Assembly (NCBI GenBank): GCA_027309085.1
Contig: DAIDDL010000010.1
Location: 26,689-90,688 of the forward strand
From: Sulfobacillus sp.
GTDB lineage: Bacteria; Bacillota; Sulfobacillia; Sulfobacillales; Sulfobacillaceae
Length of the DNA stretch: 64,000 nucleotides
Direction: 5' to 3'
The notes below the pieces were generated by a model. It was not told the DNA's origin and made no database searches. It was given only the letters and a program-made list of their open reading frames with translations. The first letter of the stretch is position 1. Each line of letters begins with the position of its first letter. Shown piece by piece: positions 44,844 to 53,678 of the stretch. A program made the position numbers and the translations under genes.

Positions 44844-45176
44844 TCACAGCAAATGAAGAATCCAGAACGAGCCCATCCCCACCACAATGCTCACAGCCAT
44901 AGAGCGGAATCTCCAGGAGGCCAGCACCGTAGCTGCACTTGCCGCCAGCACGCGCCATGCCGTTTCTGTCGGGGCGGCAGACCAAACCGAGGAGAGCAAG
45001 AGCGCCATCACAACCGCCGGCGCAAAAGCCCGCACAAAAGGGTCGAGACGGCTCAATGCGCGGGACTGCTTGGCATGGGCCCTAATGGCCCATGTCCATG
45101 GCAGGACGCGCTCCGCCCATGTCCCTAAAGCAGCCAGGACCACCACTATCCCAAAGCCCCCCAGCAAATTATTCAT
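44844..45176 (-). CDS. azlD: AzlD-family branched-chain amino acid exporter subunit
   Basis: This 110-residue membrane protein with about four helices is the small subunit of the AzlCD exporter of branched-chain amino acids. Recognisable blocks are LAALGTWAERVLPW and the APAVVMALLLSSVW helix. The ATG at 45176 overlaps the azlC stop as ATGA. The two subunits form one complex in Bacillus, where loss of the regulator AzlB leads to 4-azaleucine resistance. Confidence 0.88.
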   Translation of the reverse strand: MNNLLGGFGIVVVLAALGTWAERVLPWTWAIRAHAKQSRALSRLDPFVRAFAPAVVMALLLSSVWSAAPTETAWRVLAASAATVLASWRFRSMAVSIVVGMGSFWILHLL

Positions 45177-45901
45177 GGGGCCCTCCGGCGACGCCTGGCC
45201 ATACGGGCTCCTGCGGTGTCGGCTCCAGCGGCTCCTGCCGCGGCCAGAGGCACCGCCATCGTCCCAAGCCCTGACAGGCGGGCCACGGCATACAGCCCCG
45301 CCGTCAGCGCGAGCACGGCGAGAACCCGGCGGTCCCACCGGCCGGGTTCCGGCTGTATCCAGTGCCACAGGATGGCGATGAACAGCGCTGGCAGGACAAA
45401 AGTCAGCGCACTGCCCGCAGATGGGAGGGTGTGGAGAATGACCCCTCCAAAAGCGGCGCCGGCTGCCGTGCCCAGAATCCAGGCGCTATACGCCACCAGC
45501 GTCACACCCCCGTGATAAAGCAAGGTGCTGTGCGGGTGCCTGACAGACACCGCGAACACCTCATCCGTCAGGCCCCACCCCGTCATGATTGGGAGGTTCG
45601 GGTCGGACAGGCGCTGGCGTGCTGTCAGTGCCGGCCCGTAACCCATGTGGCGCATATTGATAAGCCAGACCGTCACAATATCCAGCCAGGCCGGAGCATG
45701 CCCCGCCCACAGACTCGCCAGGGCAAATTGACTGGTGCCTGCATAAATCAACGCGGACATTGCCATGGTGCCCCACGGCGAAAATCCCATGTGGCGCGCG
45801 GCCATGCCAAATGCCATGGAGGCCGGCAGGTATCCGGCAAATAGTGGCAGGCCGTCAACCCATACTGGGCGGAATCCTTCATGTGTGCTAGGCGGCGTCA
45901 C
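45173..45901 (-). CDS. azlC: AzlC-family branched-chain amino acid exporter subunit
   Basis: AzlC is the large subunit of a branched-chain amino acid exporter. The protein has 242 residues and about seven helices. The family motif GYLPASMAFGMAARHMGF is near residues 23-40, followed by SALIYAGTSQFALASL and NMRHMGYGPALT. The best start is a GTG at 45901, nine bases after GAGGAGAT; ten residues upstream in frame are not conserved. The C-terminus is unusually Arg- and Ala-rich. The regulator gene upstream (46043-47371) ends 140 bp away on the same strand. Confidence 0.9.
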   Translation of the reverse strand: MTPPSTHEGFRPVWVDGLPLFAGYLPASMAFGMAARHMGFSPWGTMAMSALIYAGTSQFALASLWAGHAPAWLDIVTVWLINMRHMGYGPALTARQRLSDPNLPIMTGWGLTDEVFAVSVRHPHSTLLYHGGVTLVAYSAWILGTAAGAAFGGVILHTLPSAGSALTFVLPALFIAILWHWIQPEPGRWDRRVLAVLALTAGLYAVARLSGLGTMAVPLAAAGAAGADTAGARMARRRRRAP

Positions 45902-46042
45902 GGCTTCATCTCCTCTTGGCGAATTGAACACAGTGCCCGCTTCCCCTTCTGAAGCGGTAGCCAGGAGGGGGGCAAGCGGGTAAGCCCGAAGGGCTAGACA
46001 TCCGTCTGGTGCCTCATGGCCAGCGCAACAATCCCGACAGGG

Positions 46043-47371
46043 TTAGGTGGCGGGAGCGTTCATTTCAAAGACAAAAACATGACGGCCGGCGCTCCACTCC
46101 GACGTCGAGACAAATCCCTCTGCGCGGCGGTGGCGGATCACCGCAAAACCCGCCGCCATCGCCATTTCCATCACACGGGGGCCGTCAGGGAGCCAGGGGC
46201 GGCTCGACCACTGGCCAGAAAACTTTGCGGAACCGAGGGCGGTTTCGTCCCATTGCCAGGCCCGGACGAACGTCTCCACCCATTCCTGCGATTCCGACGC
46301 CTGCAGCATCACCGTCCCGTCCGGCCAGCGGCTTAACCACTCAGAAGCAGCGAACAGAGCGGCCTGCCGAATGTAACTCATCCGGCCCCGGTACGGGTCC
46401 AGCAAAGAAGCACAGACAATCAGGCGTCCCTTGGGCGCCAAGTGCGCCGCTGCCGCGCGGAACAGCTCGCGCCCTGCTGGCACACCGCTGGCAACTATCC
46501 ACGACAGCACCCCGGCGTCCCTGAGGAGTTCCTCTGCCCCGCCGCTTGCATCCTGAGTGCTCCCAGACAGGGTGAGCCCGGGCCCAGCCAGCATCCTGCG
46601 CTCCTCTTCCAGGATTGCCTCCTCAAGCGGAGGCAGGCGCCTCCCGCCTGGAATCAGCACATAGTGCAGCCGGTCCGGTTCAGGAGCAGCCTCGAGGAAC
46701 GTGCGGCACCACCAGTTCAGGCGGTTGGATTCCCACACCTCGGGGGCGCGCAGCGCCGCGATCTCCCCCTCATACACGCCAGGCATCTCCTGGCAAGCCC
46801 GCAGCGCCTCGTCCCATGAATGGCCCGGGGCCCCGCTCGGGGGATAGAAAACAAAGACGGCGAGAACGCAAGAGCCGTCAACCGGCGTGTAAAAATGATC
46901 CTCATCCGCTGGAAATACCGTACTGTCCCCGCGCTTCAGCATGTGTCTCGAGCGGGCCGTTCCCACTTCCGCCCACCCCTCCAGCGCCACCACAACCTCG
47001 CTGACTCCCGCTGGGTGGGCCATGGCATTGCGGCGGCCGCCCTGGCGGATTTCCATCCGGTACACTTCCGTCACGGGGTCCTGGCCATACACCGCGATTA
47101 GCGCCGTGGAGGAGTGGCTGTCAGAGACTGCTGCCGAGACCGGCAAAGGCGCCCGTCCCGGTTCCAGCAAAGCGCTGAAGGGCACCTCCAGCGCCTGCGC
47201 CAAAGCCCACAGCGTCTCAAGCGTGGGGTTGGCCAGACCGCGCTCAAGCTGGGACACCGTAGCTTTGGCTACGGAAGCCTTATTCGCCAGTTCGGCGCTG
47301 CTCCAGTGCCGGGTGAACCGCAGAGAGCGCAGATTGTGCGCAATCACTTCCCGGAAGTCCTTATTGTCCAT
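46043..47371 (-). CDS. XRE-cupin regulator with a methyltransferase-like C-terminal domain
   Basis: This 442-residue protein has three parts. Residues 8-65 form an XRE helix-turn-helix (SSAELANKASVAKATVSQLE). Residues 105-185 form a cupin with GVSEVVVALEGWAEVG and RGDSTVFPADEDHFY. XRE-cupin regulators are common beside azlCD and respond to a small ligand. The extra 230-250 residues are unusual: a LPPLEEAILEEERRML region and APKGRLIVCASLLDPYRGRM (about 320-340) resemble the late strand of class I SAM methyltransferases, but the glycine-rich SAM loop is not evident, so this domain may be degenerate. It is probably the regulator of azlCD. The upstream region is shared with a divergent MerR-like gene. 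Confidence 0.78.
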   Translation of the reverse strand: MDNKDFREVIAHNLRSLRFTRHWSSAELANKASVAKATVSQLERGLANPTLETLWALAQALEVPFSALLEPGRAPLPVSAAVSDSHSSTALIAVYGQDPVTEVYRMEIRQGGRRNAMAHPAGVSEVVVALEGWAEVGTARSRHMLKRGDSTVFPADEDHFYTPVDGSCVLAVFVFYPPSGAPGHSWDEALRACQEMPGVYEGEIAALRAPEVWESNRLNWWCRTFLEAAPEPDRLHYVLIPGGRRLPPLEEAILEEERRMLAGPGLTLSGSTQDASGGAEELLRDAGVLSWIVASGVPAGRELFRAAAAHLAPKGRLIVCASLLDPYRGRMSYIRQAALFAASEWLSRWPDGTVMLQASESQEWVETFVRAWQWDETALGSAKFSGQWSSRPWLPDGPRVMEMAMAAGFAVIRHRRAEGFVSTSEWSAGRHVFVFEMNAPAT

Positions 47372-47539
47372 GGGTTCACTATAACATGCTTATAGATATT
47401 ATATTGAACGCCAGAGAGATTTCCGGCACCATTCGCGAAAGAATTGCTCTATTGCGCTCTTTGACCGCAGCAGCTACTTGCGTTAAAGGGATAAATGGTA
47501 TTTACTGGTATTGCTGGCACAAAATGTAAGGAGGGTATC

Positions 47540-48136
47540 ATGGACACGCTGACAATCGCAGAAATTGCTTCACGGCTGGAATTGCCCGAAAGCACGGTGC
47601 GCTATTACCGTGACCGCTTCACTGTTTATGTTCCGGTAACTGGAAAGGGACGGGGACGCCGCTACCCCGAGGAAGCGGTGGAGGTCTTCAGGACTATCGC
47701 GGATGGACTGCGCAGCGGCCAGACAGCGACAATGGTCGACGACACCCTGTCCCGGCTTTTCCCACGCAATATCGACACCGGCACAGACCTGGCCCAGCAA
47801 TCCGCAACAGCAGCCCCGCAACAGGTGGCCCAAGCTATGGTGCAGGTGCTCTACCAGCAGTCGGAGGAAATCCAGGCGATGCGCCTGTCCCTTGAGCAGA
47901 TCAAAGCGGAACTAGACGAACATCACACCCAAAATGCCGCCGTGCTGACCGAAGCTTTCGAATCCCTCAAATCGCACCTTGACACGCAAGACACCAAGAA
48001 TACCCGGCTGGCTCGCGAACGCGACCAATTTATCATGTCGCAAATGCGGGACATGGTAAAACCCCGCCCCGCCGAGAAATCCTGGTGGCAAAAATGGTGG
48101 AACAAGACGCCTCCCCACGCTTCCGTCAACAGCTGA
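47540..48136 (+). CDS. MerR-type HTH protein with coiled coil and aromatic C-terminal tail
   Basis: This 198-residue protein starts with a MerR-like winged helix (TIAEIASRLELPESTVRYYR, about 5-24, then YPEEAVEVFRTI). A spacer follows, then a coiled coil (about 100-165, heptad-rich with many Gln and Glu), and a C-terminal tail EKSWWQKWWNK that is positively charged and aromatic. The layout resembles DUF3967-type MerR proteins and RacA, whose tails may contact the membrane. It lacks a ligand-binding domain, so it is more likely a DNA-organising or plasmid/phage-type protein than a classical sensor. The start ATG follows AAGGAGGG. Confidence 0.75.
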   Translation: MDTLTIAEIASRLELPESTVRYYRDRFTVYVPVTGKGRGRRYPEEAVEVFRTIADGLRSGQTATMVDDTLSRLFPRNIDTGTDLAQQSATAAPQQVAQAMVQVLYQQSEEIQAMRLSLEQIKAELDEHHTQNAAVLTEAFESLKSHLDTQDTKNTRLARERDQFIMSQMRDMVKPRPAEKSWWQKWWNKTPPHASVNS

Positions 48137-48147
48137 GCAACAGAAGA

Positions 48148-48181
48148 GCCCGGCGGATTCACTCCGGGCCTTTTCTATTTT
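48148..48181 (+). terminator. Terminator of the MerR-like gene
   Basis: GCCCGG and CCGGGC arms with a ten-base loop are followed by a TTTTCTATTTT tract, ten bases past the stop. Confidence 0.8.
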
Positions 48182-48557
48182 AAAGCATGGTCTCGGGCAC
48201 AAACCACCCGCCCAGTGACGCCCCCGCCATCTGCGCCATCGTATCCCCCATAATCATCATGCCCTGATGTGAATGCATCGGGTAAGACCACGCCACAGCC
48301 AGCGCCATAATCAGCAGTGCGCCCACGATTCCCCCGGCAGTCGCCCCGCTCATGGCCGCCATGACATCATAGCGCCGGAAACGAAGCGCGAACAACCCCA
48401 TCAGCAGCCCCGTTCCCACTGCCAGCAATACAAACTCCACCATTAAATTGGGCGTCCACCAGGAGAGCGTCAAAGTGGTGGCGGCAGCGGCGCTAAACGA
48501 GCCGTACAGGGTCATGTAGCGTGTAGATCCGGAAGGTGCTGAAGAGTTGTCCTTCAC
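48180..48557 (-). CDS. Four-helix membrane protein, unknown
   Basis: This 125-residue protein has about four hydrophobic segments and short loops, with a Ser-rich N-terminus and a histidine/methionine-rich loop (PMHSHQGMMIMGDTM). His and Met clusters of this kind can bind copper or other soft metals, but no family is recognised. It is convergent with the MerR-like gene, and its upstream 130 bp holds no gene. Confidence 0.65.
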   Translation of the reverse strand: MKDNSSAPSGSTRYMTLYGSFSAAAATTLTLSWWTPNLMVEFVLLAVGTGLLMGLFALRFRRYDVMAAMSGATAGGIVGALLIMALAVAWSYPMHSHQGMMIMGDTMAQMAGASLGGWFVPETML

Positions 48558-48693
48558 TGGCCGGCCTCCTTAGTACTTCGTGCATCTGTACGCGAAAGCG
48601 CTGCCGTTTATGCGGAGCCCGGACTTACAGTGGGGCCAAGAAATTGATTCAGCCAGAGCCTATATTTGACACCTGCGGCGCCAAGCTCCGATT

Positions 48694-49005
48694 CTAGAAC
48701 TCGACGCGGTTTGGCCTTTCCCTTGCAGTGTCTCCGGCGCTGGAGCACCCAAAGACGGCAACCGTCAAAATCCGATATTCATGGTGTCGGCTTTTGACGC
48801 TAGGGGAAGCTCTCGCGAGCAGGAACAAAATGGCGCCTACTCCCATGACAGTTGGCATGTTCCCATAGTGTGCGCTGAACGGCAAGAGAGTCCATGGCAG
48901 TAATACCAAGTCCACCGCAGTCAGCACGTCTAGGCGTGGCGCCCAAACCGGGCGAACGGCCTTCTTGGTCCTAGCGCGTCGCAACCGCAGCGGGCGTGGC
49001 ACCAC
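48694..49005 (-). CDS. Possible small membrane protein or fragment
   Basis: This 103-codon frame starts with a GTG. Its middle has a hydrophobic stretch (LTAVDLVLLPWTLLPFSAHY, then VMGVGAILFLLARA) that loosely resembles an SPW repeat; the ends are Arg-rich and look non-coding. There is no clear ribosome-binding site. It could be a decayed SPW-like protein. Confidence 0.35.
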   Translation of the reverse strand: MVPRPLRLRRARTKKAVRPVWAPRLDVLTAVDLVLLPWTLLPFSAHYGNMPTVMGVGAILFLLARASPSVKSRHHEYRILTVAVFGCSSAGDTARERPNRVEF

Positions 49006-49094
49006 AGATGGCCAAAGCGCTCGCGGTCAGAGGACTTAAATCAGGGGCAGCTGGGCGCCGCCATTTTATAAGCTTTTCCATGCGCTCGCGCCAA

Positions 49095-49123
49095 TTGACT
49101 CCTAACTATTCCACTCATATAAT
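49095..49123 (+). promoter_or_regulatory. Promoter of the MarR-ABC operon
   Basis: TTGACT, a 17-base spacer and TATAAT are nearly perfect sigma-A hexamers about 40 bp before the MarR gene. The -10 overlaps the first base of a palindromic operator. Confidence 0.85.
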
Positions 49124-49135
49124 TAGGTTGCCTAA
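49123..49135 (+). promoter_or_regulatory. MarR-type operator
   Basis: TTAGGTTGCCTAA has perfect five-base arms around three bases, placed between the -10 box and the transcription start region. The position predicts autorepression of the regulator and of the exporter genes. Confidence 0.75.
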
Positions 49136-49159
49136 CAAAAACATAATTGCGAGGTATCT

Positions 49160-49633
49160 ATGGCTATCAGTGAAAACCCTTTAAGCCAGCAGCTGTTCGA
49201 GTCTTTTATGCGGGTGCGAAAGCTGAACTGGCTGAATTGGCACGGCGCGGGGCCGAGACCTAGTGACGTGCGGGCTTTATTCTGCATTAAGAAGGACAGC
49301 GCAGTCGACGGGACGGGGATCACCGTGACGGCGCTCAGCAACCAACTCCGGGTGAGCACCCCCACGGTCACCCAGCTGATGAATGATCTAGAGTTGCAGG
49401 GTTTGGTGGAACGCAGCACCGACGCCACTGACCGCCGGGTAATCCGCGTCCGCCTGACCGAGGAAGGCGACAGAGCTTTCAAGCGCGCCCAGTCGGCCGT
49501 CGCCGATGCCTTTAACGGCCTGATTGATTATTTGGGACCGGACCAGACGGCAGAACTGGCCGGATTGCTGGGGAAAGTTCTAGCCTATTATCACGATCAC
49601 CAAGTCCTGCCCACAGGGGGCAGAAAACTATGA
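49160..49633 (+). CDS. MarR-family transcriptional regulator
   Basis: This 157-residue winged-helix regulator has the MarR core: TVTALSNQLRVSTPTVTQLM as recognition helices and VERSTDATDRRVIRVRLTEE as the wing. Helices at both ends give the dimer interface. It precedes two ABC half-transporter genes with an ATGA overlap, and a palindromic operator overlaps its own promoter. It most likely represses this exporter operon and is released by the transported compound or a related drug. The start ATG at 49160 follows GCGAGGTATCT. Confidence 0.93.
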   Translation: MAISENPLSQQLFESFMRVRKLNWLNWHGAGPRPSDVRALFCIKKDSAVDGTGITVTALSNQLRVSTPTVTQLMNDLELQGLVERSTDATDRRVIRVRLTEEGDRAFKRAQSAVADAFNGLIDYLGPDQTAELAGLLGKVLAYYHDHQVLPTGGRKL

Positions 49634-51357
49634 GGCGCATTCTCCAATTCTTGCAGCCCTACCGCACCTCCATCGTATGGATCCTGGTGTTGCTGTTCCT
49701 TCAGTCTATTACATCACTGTACCTGCCGGAGCTCATGTCGAATATCGTGGACACCGGGGTGATCAAGGGCAACATCCCCTATATCATCAAAATTGGCGAA
49801 TTCATGATGGCCGTGACAGTGTTCAGCGTCATCTGCTCGGTCGCTGCCGGTTTCTTGTCATCTAAGGCCGCGGCGGGGTTTGGCCAAATTGCACGGCGCA
49901 AAGTCTTTGCCCATGTCGAGACGTTCATGCTTAAGGAATTTGACACTCTGGGCACCTCATCCTTGATAGTGAGGACAACCAACGACATCATGCAGGTCCA
50001 GCAGTTCGTCAATATGCTGCTGCGAATGATGGTGCTGGCCCCTCTCATGGCCTTGGGAGGCATCATCATGGCCATCTACACCGATGCCCGCCTGTCCTTG
50101 ATTTTGCTGGTGATTATGCCCGTTTTAGGCATTGCCGTCTATGCGGTGCTTGGCCGGAGCGTCGGCCTCTTCCGGGCGATGCAGGGCAAAGTGGATAATC
50201 TGAACCGCGTCTTGCGGGAACACCTCACCGGAGCGCGCGTCATCCGGTCCTTCCAGCGAGTCGGTTATGAGGTCGGGCGTTTCAACGAGGCCAACGTTGA
50301 GCTGACCGATATTTCCGTCAAAGTCTACCAGATCATGGCGGCATTGATGCCGCTGTTAATGCTTATTATCAACTTCTCCACCCTGGCCATCATCTGGTTC
50401 GGTGGGAAACTCATCAATGTCAACGCCATGCAGGTTGGCAGTTTGATGGCCTTCATCCAGTACGTCACGCAGATCATGTTTTCTGTGATGATGGTGTCCG
50501 CCATGTTCTTCATGGTGCCCAGGGCACAGGCCTCAGCACGCCGGATCAACGAAGTGCTCGACATTCATCCCACCATCCTCGACCCTGCCGCCCCTGCAGC
50601 GCCTGCTGTGTCTACCGGCGAGGTGCAGTTTGACGACGTCAGCTTCCGGTATGCAGGGGCTGAAACGACTGTGCTGTCTCATATATCTTTCACCCTCCGC
50701 CCCGGCCAGGTGACCGCTGTCATCGGCGGCACTGGCGCGGGAAAAACCACTCTGATCAGTTTGATTCCCCGCTTTGACGATGTCACCAGCGGGCGCTTGC
50801 TGATAGATGGAGTCGATGTGCGGGCCATGAACCAGCATACCCTGCGGGCAAAAATCGGATTCGTACCGCAACAGGCCGTGTTGTTTTCTGGCACGATTGC
50901 GGAAAATATCCGGTACGGCAATGAAGATGCATCGGACTGGGCTGTCCGGCACGCCGCGGACGTGGCACAGGCCACGGAATTCATCTCCCAAATGCCCCAA
51001 GGATTTGATTCCGTCATCTCCCAGGGTGGCGCCGACCTTTCCGGAGGGCAGAAACAACGGCTGTCTATTGCCCGGGCGCTGGTCCGCAAACCTGAAATCT
51101 ATATTTTTGATGACAGTTTCTCCGCTTTGGATTTCAAGACGGACGCCCAGCTCCGCCGCGCCCTGCATGATGAGGTGGAGCAGTCCACCGTGCTGATTGT
51201 GGCGCAGCGGGTGAGCACTGTGATGGATGCCGACCAGATTATCGTGCTGGATGAAGGTAAGCTGGTAGGTCTCGGAACCCATGACGAACTCATGGCCACC
51301 TCACCGATTTACCGGGAGATTGTCGTATCCCAGCACGCAGAGGAGGTCATCGCATGA
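49630..51357 (+). CDS. ABC exporter half-transporter, degenerate-site subunit
   Basis: This 575-residue ABC-B type half-transporter has six N-terminal helices (to about 310) and a C-terminal nucleotide-binding domain. Walker A is GGTGAGKTT and the signature is canonical, LSGGQKQRLS. Walker B reads IYIFDDSFSALD, so the catalytic glutamate is replaced by aspartate. This is the pattern of the non-hydrolysing half of heterodimeric exporters such as BmrCD and TM287/288. It is coupled to the MarR gene before it and to the partner after it by ATGA overlaps. Confidence 0.94.
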   Translation: MRRILQFLQPYRTSIVWILVLLFLQSITSLYLPELMSNIVDTGVIKGNIPYIIKIGEFMMAVTVFSVICSVAAGFLSSKAAAGFGQIARRKVFAHVETFMLKEFDTLGTSSLIVRTTNDIMQVQQFVNMLLRMMVLAPLMALGGIIMAIYTDARLSLILLVIMPVLGIAVYAVLGRSVGLFRAMQGKVDNLNRVLREHLTGARVIRSFQRVGYEVGRFNEANVELTDISVKVYQIMAALMPLLMLIINFSTLAIIWFGGKLINVNAMQVGSLMAFIQYVTQIMFSVMMVSAMFFMVPRAQASARRINEVLDIHPTILDPAAPAAPAVSTGEVQFDDVSFRYAGAETTVLSHISFTLRPGQVTAVIGGTGAGKTTLISLIPRFDDVTSGRLLIDGVDVRAMNQHTLRAKIGFVPQQAVLFSGTIAENIRYGNEDASDWAVRHAADVAQATEFISQMPQGFDSVISQGGADLSGGQKQRLSIARALVRKPEIYIFDDSFSALDFKTDAQLRRALHDEVEQSTVLIVAQRVSTVMDADQIIVLDEGKLVGLGTHDELMATSPIYREIVVSQHAEEVIA

Positions 51358-53237
51358 GTTCTGACGATAAGCCCCGCAGCGATTCCTCGACAGGTCGGGG
51401 CCCGGGAGTGTTCGGGGGCGGGCCTCAGGGAATGGCCATGATCGTGCAGAAGCCTAAAAACTTCAAAGGCACGTTCATGCGCCTCTTGCGCTATTTCCGG
51501 CCCTATGCATTCCGCCTCGCACTCGTGCTCGTGGCAACAATTCTCGGCACGATATTCTCCATTCTCAGCCCCAAAATTATGGGCAACGCCACGACTGATT
51601 TGTTTGACGGTATTAGCCGGAAGCTCCGCGGACTTCCCGGGGGCGGAGTCAACTTTCACCAAATCGGTCACCTGGTGATGATCCTGGCGGGGCTGTATCT
51701 TTTCAGCTCGCTGTTCAATTATTTTCAGCAGTACGTGATGGCGGGCGTAGCCCAAAGAGCCGTTTACGATTTGCGCAAACAGGTCAACGACAAGCTGACC
51801 CGGTTGCCCATCAGCTATTTTGACACACATCCCCACGGCGAAATCATGAGCCGTTTCGTGAATGACTTTGACAACATCAGCAGCACACTGCAGCAGAGCC
51901 TCACGCAGTTGATTCAATCCGTGGTCACATTTCTTGGGGTAATCGTGATGATGCTGACGATAAGCCCGCTGATGACCCTCACGGTTGTGATTACCCTGCC
52001 CCTGAGCATCTATGCCACCAAGACCATCGCGGTGCGGTCCCAGACCTACTTTTTAAGCCGCCAGCGCCGGCTCGGAGAACTTAATGGCCACATTGAGGAG
52101 ATGTATACAGGCCATCAGATCGTCAAGGCCTATGGGCACGAAGATGAAGCCCTGGCCAAGTTTGATGAAATCAATGAGCGCTTGTATGAATCCACCTGGA
52201 AGGCGCAGTTCATCACGGGCATCATCATGCCGGTCATGAATTTTATCAGCAACATCGGCTACGTCCTCGTCAGCGTCATCGGGGGCATTCTGGTCATCCG
52301 CAAACGGATCCAAATCGGCGATATCCTCGCCTTCATCCAGTACGCCCGGCAGTTCTCACAGCCCATCACACAGCTCTCTAGCATTTCCAACGTGATTCAG
52401 TCCACGATGGCGTCGTCGGAACGTGTATTTGAAATTCTTGATGAGCCGGAACAGGAACCCGACGCAGCCAATGCCGTCACACTCACGGCACCAGCCGGGC
52501 GGATACAGTTCGAGCATGTCACTTTTCGCTATCAGCCGGACACACCCCTTATCGAAGATATGAACCTCGACGTGCAGCCCGGGCAAATGGCGGCTATCGT
52601 AGGTCCAACCGGGGCCGGCAAGACCACTTTGGTCAATCTGATGATGCGATTTTACGAACTGAGCGGCGGGCGCATCCTGATCGATGGCACCGACATCACC
52701 CAGCTATCCCGGGACTACCTGCATCATCTATTTGGCATGGTCCTCCAAGACACTTGGCTCTTCAATGGAACCATCCGCGCCAATATTGCGTACGGGCGCG
52801 AAGGAGCAACAGAGGACGAAGTGGTGGAGGCGGCCCGGGCCGCACAGGCCGACCACTTTATCCGCACACTTCCAGAAGGGTACGATACCGTGCTTAACGA
52901 AGAGGCTTCCAATATTTCCCAGGGACAAAAGCAGCTGCTCACCATTGCCCGCGCTATTTTGGCAGACCCGGCCATCCTGATTTTGGATGAGGCCACCAGC
53001 AGCGTAGACACCCGCACCGAGATCCTGATCCAACAGGCCATGGACCACCTGATGAAGGGAAGGACCAGCTTTGTCATCGCGCACCGGCTCTCGACCATTC
53101 AGGATGCGGACGTGATTCTCGTCATGAACCACGGGAAAGTCGTCGAACAAGGCACCCACCAACAGCTTCTTGACCTAGGGGGCTTTTATGCAGATCTCTA
53201 TAACAGTCAGTTCAAGACGGGAGCCGTAGCCGTTTAG
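51354..53237 (+). CDS. ABC exporter half-transporter, catalytic subunit
   Basis: This 627-residue partner has a short Gly-rich N-terminal extension, six helices and a nucleotide-binding domain. Walker A is GPTGAGKTT and Walker B ends in the canonical ILDEATSSVD with the catalytic glutamate. Its signature is altered to ISQGQKQLL. Paired with the preceding gene, one composite ATP site is canonical (this Walker A/B with the partner's LSGGQ) and the other is degenerate. The substrate is probably a drug or lipid-like molecule. A terminator follows. Confidence 0.94.
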   Translation: MSSDDKPRSDSSTGRGPGVFGGGPQGMAMIVQKPKNFKGTFMRLLRYFRPYAFRLALVLVATILGTIFSILSPKIMGNATTDLFDGISRKLRGLPGGGVNFHQIGHLVMILAGLYLFSSLFNYFQQYVMAGVAQRAVYDLRKQVNDKLTRLPISYFDTHPHGEIMSRFVNDFDNISSTLQQSLTQLIQSVVTFLGVIVMMLTISPLMTLTVVITLPLSIYATKTIAVRSQTYFLSRQRRLGELNGHIEEMYTGHQIVKAYGHEDEALAKFDEINERLYESTWKAQFITGIIMPVMNFISNIGYVLVSVIGGILVIRKRIQIGDILAFIQYARQFSQPITQLSSISNVIQSTMASSERVFEILDEPEQEPDAANAVTLTAPAGRIQFEHVTFRYQPDTPLIEDMNLDVQPGQMAAIVGPTGAGKTTLVNLMMRFYELSGGRILIDGTDITQLSRDYLHHLFGMVLQDTWLFNGTIRANIAYGREGATEDEVVEAARAAQADHFIRTLPEGYDTVLNEEASNISQGQKQLLTIARAILADPAILILDEATSSVDTRTEILIQQAMDHLMKGRTSFVIAHRLSTIQDADVILVMNHGKVVEQGTHQQLLDLGGFYADLYNSQFKTGAVAV

Positions 53238-53265
53238 AAGTACCGACCCATGAGTGCCGACACCA

Positions 53266-53308
53266 GCAGGTTGCCTGTCATATGGCATGGCAACCTGCAT
53301 CTTTCTCT
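53266..53308 (+). terminator. Terminator of the MarR-ABC operon
   Basis: GCAGGTTGCC and GGCAACCTGC arms around a 13-base loop are followed by ATCTTTCTC. The U-tract is interrupted, so strength is moderate. Confidence 0.75.
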
Positions 53309-53471
53309 ACTTTCGCTTATGAAACTCACCATACTTGGATAAGTCAAACATGCACGTGTTCGAGTCTGACCGATATCTGTCTGCCAAGGCGCCTTCGGCG
53401 AAACATGGGTCGCCCACAGTACACCCTCGTTCCTGCGAGTCTCAACAAAAAAAGGCAGGACACTTCGGCAG

Positions 53472-53678
53472 TTGTTGACAAGCCATATCCAACAACAGCA
53501 ACCGATTCGGTTGGATTTTCAGCATGTTGATGTCATGACGAGCGCGTTTGCAGATGAGTGCTTCGGAAAGCTATGGGACTCCATCTCTCATAGCATGATT
53601 AAGCAAACGATCCATATCAAGGGCCTCAGTGGCAATAATAAGGCAGTTTTCCGTTTCGTCTTGGTTCATCGCAACTAA
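53472..53678 (+). CDS. STAS-like DUF4325 protein, 5' end uncertain
   Basis: The 68-residue frame from a TTG at 53472 matches the DUF4325 core: IRLDFQHVDVMTSAFADECF is the strand and helix start of a STAS-like fold. The same frame upstream, from about 53421, reads PSFLRVSTKKGRTLRQLL, which fits the family's preceding segment, so the coding region extends left. It has no ATG, GTG or TTG there and is blocked by stops at 53367 and 53340. The gene is therefore either started from a non-canonical codon or a decaying copy. DUF4325 proteins usually accompany an ATPase or signalling partner; none is seen here. The function is unknown. Confidence 0.6.
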   Translation: MLTSHIQQQQPIRLDFQHVDVMTSAFADECFGKLWDSISHSMIKQTIHIKGLSGNNKAVFRFVLVHRN

